Below, in pieces: positions 52,406 to 60,679 of a stretch of 64,000 bases of DNA; within the stretch, counting starts at the first letter, position 1, and each line of letters opens with the position of its first letter. The position numbers were made by a program, and so were the translations under genes. A model generated the notes under the pieces. That model searched no databases. It saw only the letters and a list, made by a program, of their open reading frames with translations, and had not been told where the DNA came from. Source of the DNA: JAHEGP01 sp963792875 (GTDB lineage Bacteria > Pseudomonadota > Gammaproteobacteria > Pseudomonadales > JAHEGP01); the NCBI GenBank assembly GCA_963792875.1, contig CAWBXV010000005.1, positions 62,001 through 126,000 on the forward strand, written 5' to 3'.

Positions 52406-53833
52406 CTAGCCGGGTATCGGCCTGACCCGGAAGTGGCGCCCTTTGATTTTTCCCTCCCGCAGCGTTTTCAGCGCCTGTTGCGCGGCGCTGCGTTCGACTG
52501 CCACGTAGGCGCAGTGGTCGAACAGGTGGATTTTTCCGACCCGCTGCCCGTCGACGCCATGCGCGCAGGTCAGCGCGCCCAGAATATCGCCAGGGCGCAC
52601 CTTCTGCTTTTTGCCTCCGTCGATCTGCAGCGTGGCCATGGGCGGCGTAACCGCCTTGCTTGCCAGCAGACTTCTGGTTGGCAGCGGTTCGGCGGGCAGC
52701 GACTGATCGAGGTAGATTTCCAGGCGGATGAGCCGGTGCCTTTCCTGCTCGCTGAACAGGGTGCAGGCAATGCCCGAACTGCCGGCGCGGCCGGTGCGGC
52801 CGATGCGGTGCACATGTACTTCCGGGTCGTGGGCGACGTGGTAATTGATGACGGCATCCAGGGCGTCGAGGTCAAGTCCTCGGGCCGCCACGTCGGTGGC
52901 CACCAGTACGGAGGCGCTCTTGTTGGCGAAGCGCACCAGCGTCTGGTCCCGGTCCCGCTGTTCCAGGTCGCCGTGCAGTGGCAGGGCGCTGACGCCATGC
53001 TCGCCAAGCGCCTGGGCGACTTCGTCGGTTTCGCGCTTGGTATTGCAGAACACCAGCGCGGACTGCGGGCGGTGCTGGTGCAGCAACAGCAGCAGAGCCT
53101 CGATGCGGGACTGCCGCTCGTCCACCCGATAAAAGTGCTGCTCGATGGTGCGGCTGTCGTGGGTGGCGTCCACCTTGACCATCACCGGCTGTTGCATGAT
53201 GCGAGCCGCCATGGTCTGTATCCCTGCCGGGTAGGTGGCGCTGAACAACAAGGTCTGCCGGCGCTGCGGCAGGCGCTCGACGATGGCGTCCAGCGCTGGC
53301 TGGAAGCCCATCTCGAGCATGCGGTCGGCCTCATCGAGTACCAAGGTCTGCAGGTCGCTCAGGATGAGTTTGCCCTTGCGGACATGTTCTTCGACGCGTC
53401 CTGGCGTCCCCACGATGATGTGCGCGCCGTGCTCCAGTGAGCCGACCTGGGGGCCGAAGGGCGTGCCCCCGCACAGCGTCAACACTTTGATATTGTGGAT
53501 GGCGCGGGCCAGCCGACGCAGCTCCCGGGCGACCTGGTCGGCCAGCTCCCGGGTCGGGCAGAGCACCAGCGCCTGCACGCGAAAATTGCTGGTCTCCAGT
53601 CTGCTCAGCAGGCTCAGTCCGAACGCCGCCGTCTTGCCGGAGCCCGTTCTGGCCTGTGCGATCACGTCACGCCCGGCCAGCATGAGCGGCAGGCTCTGGG
53701 CCTGGATGGGCGTCATGTGACGATAGCCCAGGGTGAGCAGATTGTCGCGCAGCGCCGCGGGCAGGTCGAGGGCGGCAAAGGTTGCCGTCGCGGCCGTGGC
53801 CGCAGGCTGGGTCGGGTTGCTTGCGTCAGTCAT
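52406..53833 (-). CDS. dbpA: ATP-dependent RNA helicase DbpA
   Basis: DEAD-box helicase acting on 23S rRNA hairpin 92 during large-subunit assembly. 475 residues: Q motif (TPIQAQSLP), ARTGSGKTAAF, PTRELADQ, DEADRMLEMGF, FSATYP, TDVAARGLD, HRIGRTGRAG, and a C-terminal DbpA RNA-binding domain (KVRPGDILGALTCAHGVDG, ...GRHFRVRPI) with the strand pattern of the family. Start MTDASNP is chosen inside a longer frame. Confidence 0.94.
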   Translation of the reverse strand: MTDASNPTQPAATAATATFAALDLPAALRDNLLTLGYRHMTPIQAQSLPLMLAGRDVIAQARTGSGKTAAFGLSLLSRLETSNFRVQALVLCPTRELADQVARELRRLARAIHNIKVLTLCGGTPFGPQVGSLEHGAHIIVGTPGRVEEHVRKGKLILSDLQTLVLDEADRMLEMGFQPALDAIVERLPQRRQTLLFSATYPAGIQTMAARIMQQPVMVKVDATHDSRTIEQHFYRVDERQSRIEALLLLLHQHRPQSALVFCNTKRETDEVAQALGEHGVSALPLHGDLEQRDRDQTLVRFANKSASVLVATDVAARGLDLDALDAVINYHVAHDPEVHVHRIGRTGRAGSSGIACTLFSEQERHRLIRLEIYLDQSLPAEPLPTRSLLASKAVTPPMATLQIDGGKKQKVRPGDILGALTCAHGVDGQRVGKIHLFDHCAYVAVERSAAQQALKTLREGKIKGRHFRVRPIPG

Positions 53834-53879
53834 AGGTAAACCGGCGATGGTGGTTGAGCGGCCGGTCGATCCGGCCAAT

Positions 53880-53908
53880 AAAAAAGGGCGAGCCCGTAAG
53901 GCTCGCCC
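53880..53908 (-). terminator. Intrinsic terminator of the cold-shock gene
   Basis: Nine perfect base pairs (GGGCGAGCC 53886-53894 with GGCTCGCCC 53900-53908) around a five-base loop, followed on the minus strand by a run of six T residues. It lies 78 bases after the csp stop and before dbpA, so it isolates the csp transcript. Confidence 0.9.
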
Positions 53909-53985
53909 CTTTCAGTGCTCAGCCAGGACAGGCGCTGAGCGTGCCGGCCGGCATCCTCAGGATGACGGCCGGCCGGATGGGTGTA

Positions 53986-54192
53986 TCAGATGGCCACGAT
54001 GTTCTCAGCCTGGGGGCCCTTCTGGCCCTGGGTGACGGTGAACTGCACCCGCTGCCCCTCTGCCAGGGTTTTGAAACCCGAGCCGGAAATGGCGCTGAAG
54101 TGGGCGAACACGTCAGGGCCGGACTCCTGGGCGATGAAGCCAAAGCCTTTGGATTCGTTGAACCACTTAACGGTGCCGGTTTTAGTAGACAT
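53986..54192 (-). CDS. Cold-shock protein, CspA family
   Basis: 68-residue OB-fold RNA chaperone. RNP1 is KGFGFIA and RNP2 is VFAHFSAI; the start MSTKTGTVKWFNESKG and the end GPQAENIVAI are family-typical. Melts RNA secondary structure in cold or other stress. Monocistronic, with its own promoter, long leader and terminator. Confidence 0.96.
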   Translation of the reverse strand: MSTKTGTVKWFNESKGFGFIAQESGPDVFAHFSAISGSGFKTLAEGQRVQFTVTQGQKGPQAENIVAI

Positions 54193-54362
54193 AATCAGAT
54201 CCTATTTGATCAAAGAGTAATTGAGGCCCGTAACTGAGCCGTTTTGCGCTGGAAGTTTGACTATTACTTATGACGAACAGGACGATTGCGAACTACGACG
54301 ATAAGACAGGAGGCAGGACGTCAAAATGGTTTGCATAAATAAACTAGGTGGACCTTCAAGCT
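54193..54362 (-). promoter_or_regulatory. Long 5' leader of the cold-shock gene
   Basis: About 170 bases separate the predicted transcription start from the csp ATG, and the region is A+T-richer than its surroundings. Long structured leaders acting as thermosensors are characteristic of cspA-type genes. No fold was computed. Confidence 0.5.
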
Positions 54363-54368
54363 GTGGCA

Positions 54369-54396
54369 ATTGTAGCTCAAGCCGGCCGGATGTCAA
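54369..54396 (-). promoter_or_regulatory. Near-consensus sigma-70 promoter of the cold-shock gene
   Basis: On the minus strand TTGACA (54391-54396), a 16-base spacer, then TACAAT (54369-54374). This is the best -35/-10 pair noticed in the window and implies a start near 54362. Confidence 0.75.
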
Positions 54397-54469
54397 GATG
54401 ATTTTCCCATAAAGTGCGATGGTGTCGCGTCCCGTGGGGTCGCCCGCGTCCGCCTGGCCGGCGAGCTGC

Positions 54470-56290
54470 TCAGCAGACGCCCTCGCGCGGGCCGCCGCAG
54501 CGCGGTCTCGCCGGTGAGGACAGTATCGCGCCGGTCACCGGGTTGGGCCGGTAGGCGGTGCACCCCTTCAGGCCGAGGCGATGGGCCTCGCGGTAGAGGG
54601 TCTGAAAGGCGTCGAACGGGTAGTTCCGGGCGACGTTGATGGTCTTGGCGATGGCCTGGTCGACGAAGGGCTGAAGCACCGCCTGCATCGCGAGGTGGTC
54701 GGCCGGTGGGATGTCGCGGGCAGTGCGGAAGTACGCCGGTGCCGCGGCGCCGGGGTGGGCGTCGCGCCAGCGGGCCCAGGCATAGTCATCGAGTTCCCAG
54801 CTCGCGTAGCGGGCGCCGCCCTGCCGGATGCGGCGCCGAGCGGACAGGCCGAACACCGGCTCGATGCCGCTGGAGACGTTGTTCGCCAGCAGGCTGATGG
54901 TGCCGGCGGGCGCGATCGCCAGCAGATGACTGTTGCGCAGTCCGGCGCTGCGGATGCGGGCCACGATATCGTCGGGCAGGGCGCTGACGAATGCCGCCTC
55001 CGCGTGGCGGCGCGGGTCGCAGGCGGGAAAGGCGCCCTTCTCCAGCGCCAGCGCCGCGGAGCTGCGGTAGGCCGCGTGGCAGATGGTGCGCAGCATGCCG
55101 GCCGCCTCGCTGCGGCCGGCGGCGCTGCCGTAATCCAGTCCCAGCATGCACAGGGCGTCGGCCAGTCCGGTGATGCCGAGCCCGATGCGACGGGTGCTGC
55201 GCGCCTGGCGCCGCTGCGCCGGCAGCGGGTAAGCCGAGACGTCGACGATGTCGTCGAGAAAGCGCACGGCCATGGCGGCGGCCGCAGCCAGGGCGCTGTG
55301 GTCGGTGGTGGCGCGGCCGTGGTCGTCGCAGGGGTTGCGCACGAACCGGGTCAGGTTGAGTGAGCCCAGCGTGCAGGCGCCGTACGGCGGCAGCGGCGCC
55401 TCGCCGCAGGGGTTGGTGGCGAAGATCTGCTCAGCGTAGGCCAGCGGGTTGTCGCCATTGATGCGGTCGATAAAGAGCACGCCAGGCTCGGCAAAGTCGT
55501 AGGCCGCGCGCATCAGCTGCTGCCACAGTTCCCGCGCGCGCACCACCCTCAGCACCTCACAGCGCACCGGTGCGGCGAAGCCGGGCCAGGCTCTGGTGAC
55601 CATCGCCCCGTCCCCCGCGGTGCCCCCCGTGCGGCAGGCGGGAAATACCAGCGGCCACTCGGCGTCCCGCTGTGCGGCGGTCATGAGCGCGTCGCTGACC
55701 AGCACCGACAGATTGAAGTGCCGCAGCTTGCCCGGGTCGGCCTTGGCTTCGATAAACGCTTCGATGTCGGGGTGGTCGCAGCGCAGGCAGGCCATCATGG
55801 CGCCGCGACGGTTGCCGTTGGCGCCTATGGTGGCGCACAGGCTGTCCCACAGGCCCATGAAGGCGACGGGGCCCGCGGCGCTGGAGCCGCTCGCAGCTGC
55901 CATGGTGCCCGCGGGCCGGAGCGTGGAGAAATCGCAGCCGATGCCGCCGCCGCGCTGCAGGGTCAGTGCGCTCTCCCTGAGCGCGTCGAAAATGCCATCG
56001 GTGGAGTCGTCGATGCCGCCCATCACAAAGCAGTTGGCCAGTGTGACGCTGCGGCCAGTGCCAGCCCCGGCCAGAATGCGCCCTCCCGGCAGCAGGCCAA
56101 AATCTGCCAGCAGCGAGTAGAAGCGCGCCGCCCACAGCGGCTGATCCCGCTCGCAAGCGGCAGCGGCACGCGCGACGCGCAGCCAGGTGTCCGCCATGGC
56201 GGCTTCGCGGGGGACGCCGTCGTCCCGCCAGCGATACCGCTCGTCCCAGATCTGCCGCGAGACGGCAGCGCTGAACACGTCGGCGCTCAT
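54470..56290 (-). CDS. Adenosylcobalamin-dependent (class II) ribonucleotide reductase
   Basis: 606 residues. Reduces ribonucleotides using a B12-derived radical and works with or without oxygen. Class II hallmarks: LANCFVMGGIDDSTDGI, LQRGGGIGCDFS, GNRRGAMMA, catalytic NPCGEAPLPPYGACTLGSLN, RRIGLGITGLADAL, APAGTISLLANNVSSGIEP, and the C-terminal cysteine pair RCGGPREGVC for reduction. The N-terminus is short with no ATP-cone. Start MSADVFS is 22 bases after the usp stop, so it is probably the last gene of the lon-usp-nrdJ unit. Confidence 0.9.
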   Translation of the reverse strand: MSADVFSAAVSRQIWDERYRWRDDGVPREAAMADTWLRVARAAAACERDQPLWAARFYSLLADFGLLPGGRILAGAGTGRSVTLANCFVMGGIDDSTDGIFDALRESALTLQRGGGIGCDFSTLRPAGTMAAASGSSAAGPVAFMGLWDSLCATIGANGNRRGAMMACLRCDHPDIEAFIEAKADPGKLRHFNLSVLVSDALMTAAQRDAEWPLVFPACRTGGTAGDGAMVTRAWPGFAAPVRCEVLRVVRARELWQQLMRAAYDFAEPGVLFIDRINGDNPLAYAEQIFATNPCGEAPLPPYGACTLGSLNLTRFVRNPCDDHGRATTDHSALAAAAAMAVRFLDDIVDVSAYPLPAQRRQARSTRRIGLGITGLADALCMLGLDYGSAAGRSEAAGMLRTICHAAYRSSAALALEKGAFPACDPRRHAEAAFVSALPDDIVARIRSAGLRNSHLLAIAPAGTISLLANNVSSGIEPVFGLSARRRIRQGGARYASWELDDYAWARWRDAHPGAAAPAYFRTARDIPPADHLAMQAVLQPFVDQAIAKTINVARNYPFDAFQTLYREAHRLGLKGCTAYRPNPVTGAILSSPARPRCGGPREGVC

Positions 56291-56312
56291 GGCCGCGGCG
56301 CCCCTGGGCGCC

Positions 56313-57098
56313 TCAGGAAACCAGTACCAGCGGGCAGCGCAGCCCCTTGAGGAAGCGCGCCGCCTCGCCACCGCCATCGCCGGCGCTGCGCGGCACGAAC
56401 AGCAGGGCGCAGTCGTCACGCATGGCGCAGCTCAGGGCCGTGGCGAGCTCGGGGGCCGGCAGTGAATAACAGTCGATGGCGATGCCGGGCCCGGCCAGCG
56501 CGGCCAGCCGGGTCCGTTCCGCCCGCGGCTCGGCGGTGGCGGGCAGCAGCACCGACAGGCCGGCCCCGCGCTCACGGCACAGGCTCGCCGCCATGGTCAG
56601 GGCGCGCGCGGCGGCGGCCGAGCCGTCGCAATAGACCCACAGCGACTTGCAGCGGCGACCGCGGGCGGGCGGCGGGGAGCGGTGCGGCGAGAAGCACTCG
56701 GCGGTGGCGTCGCTGAGAAAAATGCAATCGGCGCCGGCGGCTGCCTCCAGCGCCGCTGCCAGGTAGTGACCCCGGATGATCCTGAACTCGGTGCTGATCT
56801 GGCGGGACTGGGCGGTGGCTTCCAGGGCGCGCCGCACGCGCTCGGCGTGGGTCTGCAGGGCGCGGGCGACCGCGCCGCTCTCCAGGGGGCGCGCGGAGCC
56901 GCTGGCGCGGTCGACTTCGCGGGCAAACGGCAGCTGGGCCAGTTCGAACAGGCTGGTGTCTTCGACCAGCAGCGCTATCAGGTGCCCCTGCAGCCGGGCC
57001 GCCATCTCCGCCGCCTGGTCCAGCGCCTCGAGATTGCGGGCCACGGGATCGAGCGCGACGGCGATGCGGTTGAGCGGGGACCCGCGGGAGGGGGTCAT
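56313..57098 (-). CDS. Universal stress protein-like, tandem Usp domains
   Basis: 261 residues in two Usp-like halves: RIAVALDPVARNLEALDQAA and ADCIFLSD in the first, KSLWVYCDGSAAAARAL and CALLFVPRS in the second. The classic ATP-binding G-x2-G-x9-G-S/T motif is not clear, so nucleotide binding is doubtful. Its start overlaps the Lon-like stop by four bases (ATGA), so it is translationally coupled to that protease. Confidence 0.75.
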   Translation of the reverse strand: MTPSRGSPLNRIAVALDPVARNLEALDQAAEMAARLQGHLIALLVEDTSLFELAQLPFAREVDRASGSARPLESGAVARALQTHAERVRRALEATAQSRQISTEFRIIRGHYLAAALEAAAGADCIFLSDATAECFSPHRSPPPARGRRCKSLWVYCDGSAAAARALTMAASLCRERGAGLSVLLPATAEPRAERTRLAALAGPGIAIDCYSLPAPELATALSCAMRDDCALLFVPRSAGDGGGEAARFLKGLRCPLVLVS

Positions 57099-59506
57099 GG
57101 CTTGCTGCCCGCGGCGTCGGCCTTGCCGAACTCGTGCCGGCGCTGCGCCAGGCGCACGAGGCTGGCCTCGACCCGACCGTTGACGCTGTCGGCGGGGAAG
57201 GCGCCGTCGTCTGCTCGCGCGCCGGCCGGTGTGCCGGTGAGCAGGGTCATGGCTTCGTCGACCGAGGCGACCGCGTAGATGGCGAACTGGCCGTTGCTGA
57301 CGGCCGCCACCACATCCTCGCGCAGCATCAGGTGGCGCGTGTTCGAGCGGGGCATCAGCACCGCCTGCTCGCCCGTGAGGCCCCGCGCGCGGCAGATGTC
57401 GAAATAGCCCTCGATCTTCTGGTTGATGCCGCCGATGGCCTGGACTTCCCCCAGCTGGTTGATCGATCCGGTCACGGCAAAGCACTGCCTGATGGGCAGG
57501 TCGCCGAGCGCGGAGAGCAGGGCGCAGAGCTCCGCCAGCGAGGCGCTGTCGCCGTCCACCATACCGTAGGACTGTTCGAACACCAGGCTGGCTGACACCG
57601 ACAGGGGGTGGTCCCTGGCGTAGTGGGAGGACAGATAGTGCGACAGGATCAGCACGCCCTTGGAATGAATGGCGCCGCCGAGCTCGGTTTCGCGCTGAAT
57701 ATCGACCAGCGCGCCGCTGCCGAGGCGGGCCGTCGCCGTGACCCGCGAGGGCTGGCCGAAGGCGAAGTCGCCCAGGTCGATCACCGACAGGGCGTTGATC
57801 TGACCGGCTCTGCTGCCGCTGATGTCGATCTTGAGCGTGCCCTGCTGGATGGCCTCGTAGATGTGGCTGCGGATGCGGTCGCCGCGGAACACCTTGGCGT
57901 CGAGCGCCCGCTGCACGTCCTGGCGTGCGATGTGAGGGCGCTGCTCGCGGCGCGCCCAGTAGTCGGCCTCGTGCAGCAGGTCGGACAGATTGCGCAGTTG
58001 GATCGACAGCTTGTCGGCGTTCTCGGCGGCCCGGGCGCTATGCTCGATGACGCGCGCCACGCCCCCGCGCTCCAGCGGCAGCAGCCCGCTGCTGCCGGCG
58101 ATGCTGCCGAGCAGGCGCGCAAAGCCGGCCTCGGCGGTGGGGTCGCGATCCATGTGCTCGTCAAAGTCGGCGGCGACCTTGAACAGGTCCGCAAAGTCCG
58201 GGTCGCGGTAGCTCAGCAGATAGTACAGCCAGCGCTCGCCGATGAGCACCACCTTGACGTCCAGCGGGATCGGCTCGGGCTCGACCGACACCGTGCTCAT
58301 GAAGCCGAACGCCTTCTCCAGCGGCTCGATGCGCACCTCGCGCGATCGCAGCGCGCGCTTCAGGCCCTCCCAGGCCAGCGGCTGCACCAGCACCCGCTCC
58401 GCATCGACGATCAGGTAGCCGCCGTTGGCCCGGTGCAGGTCGCCTGCCTTGATCAGCGTCAGGTCGGTCAGCAGCATGCCCATCTGGGCGCGGTACTCGA
58501 CGTGTCCGACCAGGTTGGCGTAGTTGGGCAGGTCCTGGTACACCACCGGCGCCGCGCTCTCGCCGCTGTGGTCGACCAGCACGTTGACCTTATAGCGCGC
58601 CAGACCCTGCGGCTGCGTGACCGCGCCGAACAACTCCGCCTGAGGGTTGTTGTCGGGGCGGAAGTCCTTCACATTGTCGACGATGTCGTTCTCGGCTTGG
58701 TCGAGGTAGGCCGTCACCGCCTCGATAGCGTGGTGCCGGGATTTGACCTCGGCGATGAGATGGCCGACGGCGTAGCGGGCGATCTCCCGCTCGAGCTGCT
58801 TGACCTTCTCCCGCGTCTCCTTCTGCCACACGGGAAACTGGTGGATGATCTTCTGCAGCTTCTTCTGCAGCGCCTCCACCGTCGCCTCGATCTGGCTTTT
58901 CTGCAGATCGGGCAGCCGTTCGAAGGCGTCCGGGCGGATGACTTCACCGTGCTTGTCGAGCGGCGCAAAGGCGAAGCCGCCGGGGGTGTGCAGAAAGCGC
59001 ACGTTGCTGCGCCCGGCCTCTTCGGCCAGTTCGCTCAGCGCGGTGTCCCGGCGCTCGCTCCACTGGCGCTCCAGTTCCTCGATGCGCGAGTGGTACTCCT
59101 CGGTCTCGAAAGCGGCCGGTATGGCCGCACTCAGATCGTCGATCAGCTGCACCATGTCCTTGCACAGCACCACGGCGTGTCCCGGCGGCAACCGCAGGGC
59201 CCGGGGCTTGTGGGGCTGCTGGAAATTGTGCACGTAGCACCAGTCCGGCGGCTGCTCGCGCTTGGCCGCCTGCTGCTCGAGAATCTGCCTGACGGTGTGG
59301 AATTTGCCGGTGCCCGAAGTGCCCAGGGCAAAGATGTTGAAGCCGTCGCTGGTGATCTCGGTGCCGAAGTGCAGGGCCGCCAGGGCCCGGGGCTGGCCCA
59401 GCACCTCCGTCAGCGGGTCGAGCTCGGCGGTGGTGTCGAAGGGCAGTCGGGACTCGTCGCAGGCCTGGTACAGCTCGCCTGGCTCCAGTGGCGGTGGTGC
59501 GGTCAT
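57095..59506 (-). CDS. Lon-like ATP-dependent protease (AAA_32 / LonB-type family)
   Basis: 803 residues. An N-terminal ATPase with GTSGTGKFHTV (the P-loop Lys kept, with Phe where Ser/Thr is usual) near residue 57, a helical insertion (about 130-260), a second ATPase-like region (ANGGYLIVDAERVL), and a C-terminal Lon protease domain with catalytic serine in VDGDSASLAEL (about residue 650) and lysine in GGINQKIEGY (about 697). Soluble AAA+ protease of the kind often annotated as Lon-related. Member of the sTM-lon-usp-nrdJ unit. Confidence 0.88.
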   Translation of the reverse strand: MTAPPPLEPGELYQACDESRLPFDTTAELDPLTEVLGQPRALAALHFGTEITSDGFNIFALGTSGTGKFHTVRQILEQQAAKREQPPDWCYVHNFQQPHKPRALRLPPGHAVVLCKDMVQLIDDLSAAIPAAFETEEYHSRIEELERQWSERRDTALSELAEEAGRSNVRFLHTPGGFAFAPLDKHGEVIRPDAFERLPDLQKSQIEATVEALQKKLQKIIHQFPVWQKETREKVKQLEREIARYAVGHLIAEVKSRHHAIEAVTAYLDQAENDIVDNVKDFRPDNNPQAELFGAVTQPQGLARYKVNVLVDHSGESAAPVVYQDLPNYANLVGHVEYRAQMGMLLTDLTLIKAGDLHRANGGYLIVDAERVLVQPLAWEGLKRALRSREVRIEPLEKAFGFMSTVSVEPEPIPLDVKVVLIGERWLYYLLSYRDPDFADLFKVAADFDEHMDRDPTAEAGFARLLGSIAGSSGLLPLERGGVARVIEHSARAAENADKLSIQLRNLSDLLHEADYWARREQRPHIARQDVQRALDAKVFRGDRIRSHIYEAIQQGTLKIDISGSRAGQINALSVIDLGDFAFGQPSRVTATARLGSGALVDIQRETELGGAIHSKGVLILSHYLSSHYARDHPLSVSASLVFEQSYGMVDGDSASLAELCALLSALGDLPIRQCFAVTGSINQLGEVQAIGGINQKIEGYFDICRARGLTGEQAVLMPRSNTRHLMLREDVVAAVSNGQFAIYAVASVDEAMTLLTGTPAGARADDGAFPADSVNGRVEASLVRLAQRRHEFGKADAAGSKP

Positions 59507-59673
59507 GGCGGCGCCTCTAGCGGTGGTCGGACGGGACGGTCAGGTCAGAGTGCCGACCGCTGCTTGCAGCGTCAAGAGGCACATAACCGCGCGACCGCGC
59601 CGGACAACCATCGCGAGGCTCCGGTGTGGTGCGGAGGAGGCCCACCGAGGCCTCACGCCGCCCGCTCGGGGAC

Positions 59674-59805
59674 TCAGCCGACGGCGCGGGTGACCACGAT
59701 CGCCAGCAATATGGTGGCCAGCATGAAGCCCCCGATGACGAGGCCCAGGCGCCGCATGGTGTGCTGATCCTGTTGGGTCTGTTCCTGCAGATAGTGCTGA
59801 GTCAT
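59674..59805 (-). CDS. Small single-helix membrane protein (43 residues)
   Basis: The frame MTQHYLQEQTQQDQHTMRRL is a polar head, followed by one membrane helix (LGLVIGGFMLATILLAIVV) and a short tail TRAVG. An AAGGAAAAACGCA leader puts a good ribosome-binding site eight bases before the ATG. It lies 167 bases upstream of the Lon-like gene on the same strand. Function unknown; it could anchor or regulate the protease, but this is inference. Confidence 0.6.
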   Translation of the reverse strand: MTQHYLQEQTQQDQHTMRRLGLVIGGFMLATILLAIVVTRAVG

Positions 59806-59880
59806 TGCGTTTTTCCTTATATTCACAACGGGTTAGGATTGCGTGCCGGAAAAGCATGCGGCAACGACCGGGAGCGTGCA

Positions 59881-59894
59881 TTGACGCAGATCAA
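59881..59894 (-). promoter_or_regulatory. Anr/FNR-type binding site upstream of the small membrane protein-lon-usp-nrdJ unit
   Basis: TTGACGCAGATCAA matches the FNR/Anr consensus TTGAT-N4-ATCAA at nine of ten defined positions. Its centre is about 82 bases before the small ORF start, so a class II promoter would begin transcription near 59846, leaving a 40-base leader. The remaining part of this 403-base gap (59895-60208) shows no gene. Confidence 0.55.
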
Positions 59895-60208
59895 ACAATG
59901 ACCGCGCGGGTGCGGCGGGGTGCGCCTGGCCGGGAGTGCCAGCGGCCCTGCGCCGTGCTAAGGTAGACCGGCGGTCAGGGAGACGCCAGGCGGGGTGGGC
60001 GGTGGGGCAACCGATGGCGACGCCCAGCGCATTGCGGGTGCGCGCTGCCGTGCTGCTCGTCGATGTGCTGGAGGCGCTGGTCGGTGTGCCGGTGTACGGC
60101 ACGGTGGCGCATGCGTTATCGGCGGCCGCAGAGAACACCGTGCCGAACCGGCGGCATCGCGCCGGGGCGGCTTTAATACAGCCGGAAGCTGTTATCAGAG
60201 GGGAGCGT

Positions 60209-60619
60209 ATGATCTGGAAGTATTTTGGCCAAGCGCACAAGGCGCTGTACCGGCTGAGCGGCGGCCGGCTGGGCGCGCGCATGGGCTGGATCGATGTGGT
60301 GCTGGTCGACACCATCGGCCGCAAGTCGGGCAAGGTACGCACTGTCCCGATCGCCTGTTACCCTTACCGGGATTCGGTGGTGGTGTCCGCGTCCAACGGC
60401 GGCCAGGACACCCACCCCGCCTGGTATCTGAATATGCGGGCCAACCCCCGCGTCACCGTGCAGATGGGCAGAGAGCGGTTCGAGGCTCTGGCCGAAGACG
60501 TCCCCGCGTCGGAGCGCGACGCCGTGTGGCAGAACGTGGTCGAACTCAATCACCACCAGGGCCGCTACCTCGAAAAGACGGACCGAAAAATTCCGCTGGT
60601 ATGGCTGCGGCGGCTCTAG
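60209..60619 (+). CDS. DDN-family (deazaflavin/flavin-dependent) nitroreductase-like protein
   Basis: 136 residues of split-barrel fold: the family pattern TIGRKSGKVRTVPIACYPY, VSASNGGQDTHPAWYLNMRANP, and VQMGRERFEA is complete. Mycobacterial members use F420, but proteobacterial members may use another flavin or F420; not predictable here. ATG start with an AGAGGGGAG leader; a longer upstream frame is not family-like. It is 60 bases before the P450 gene on the same strand. Confidence 0.82.
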   Translation: MIWKYFGQAHKALYRLSGGRLGARMGWIDVVLVDTIGRKSGKVRTVPIACYPYRDSVVVSASNGGQDTHPAWYLNMRANPRVTVQMGRERFEALAEDVPASERDAVWQNVVELNHHQGRYLEKTDRKIPLVWLRRL

Positions 60620-60679
60620 CGTGAGCGTGGCGCTAGCCGGGCGCATGCGCTGGGCGGCAGGATCTATGGAGGCAGAGTC

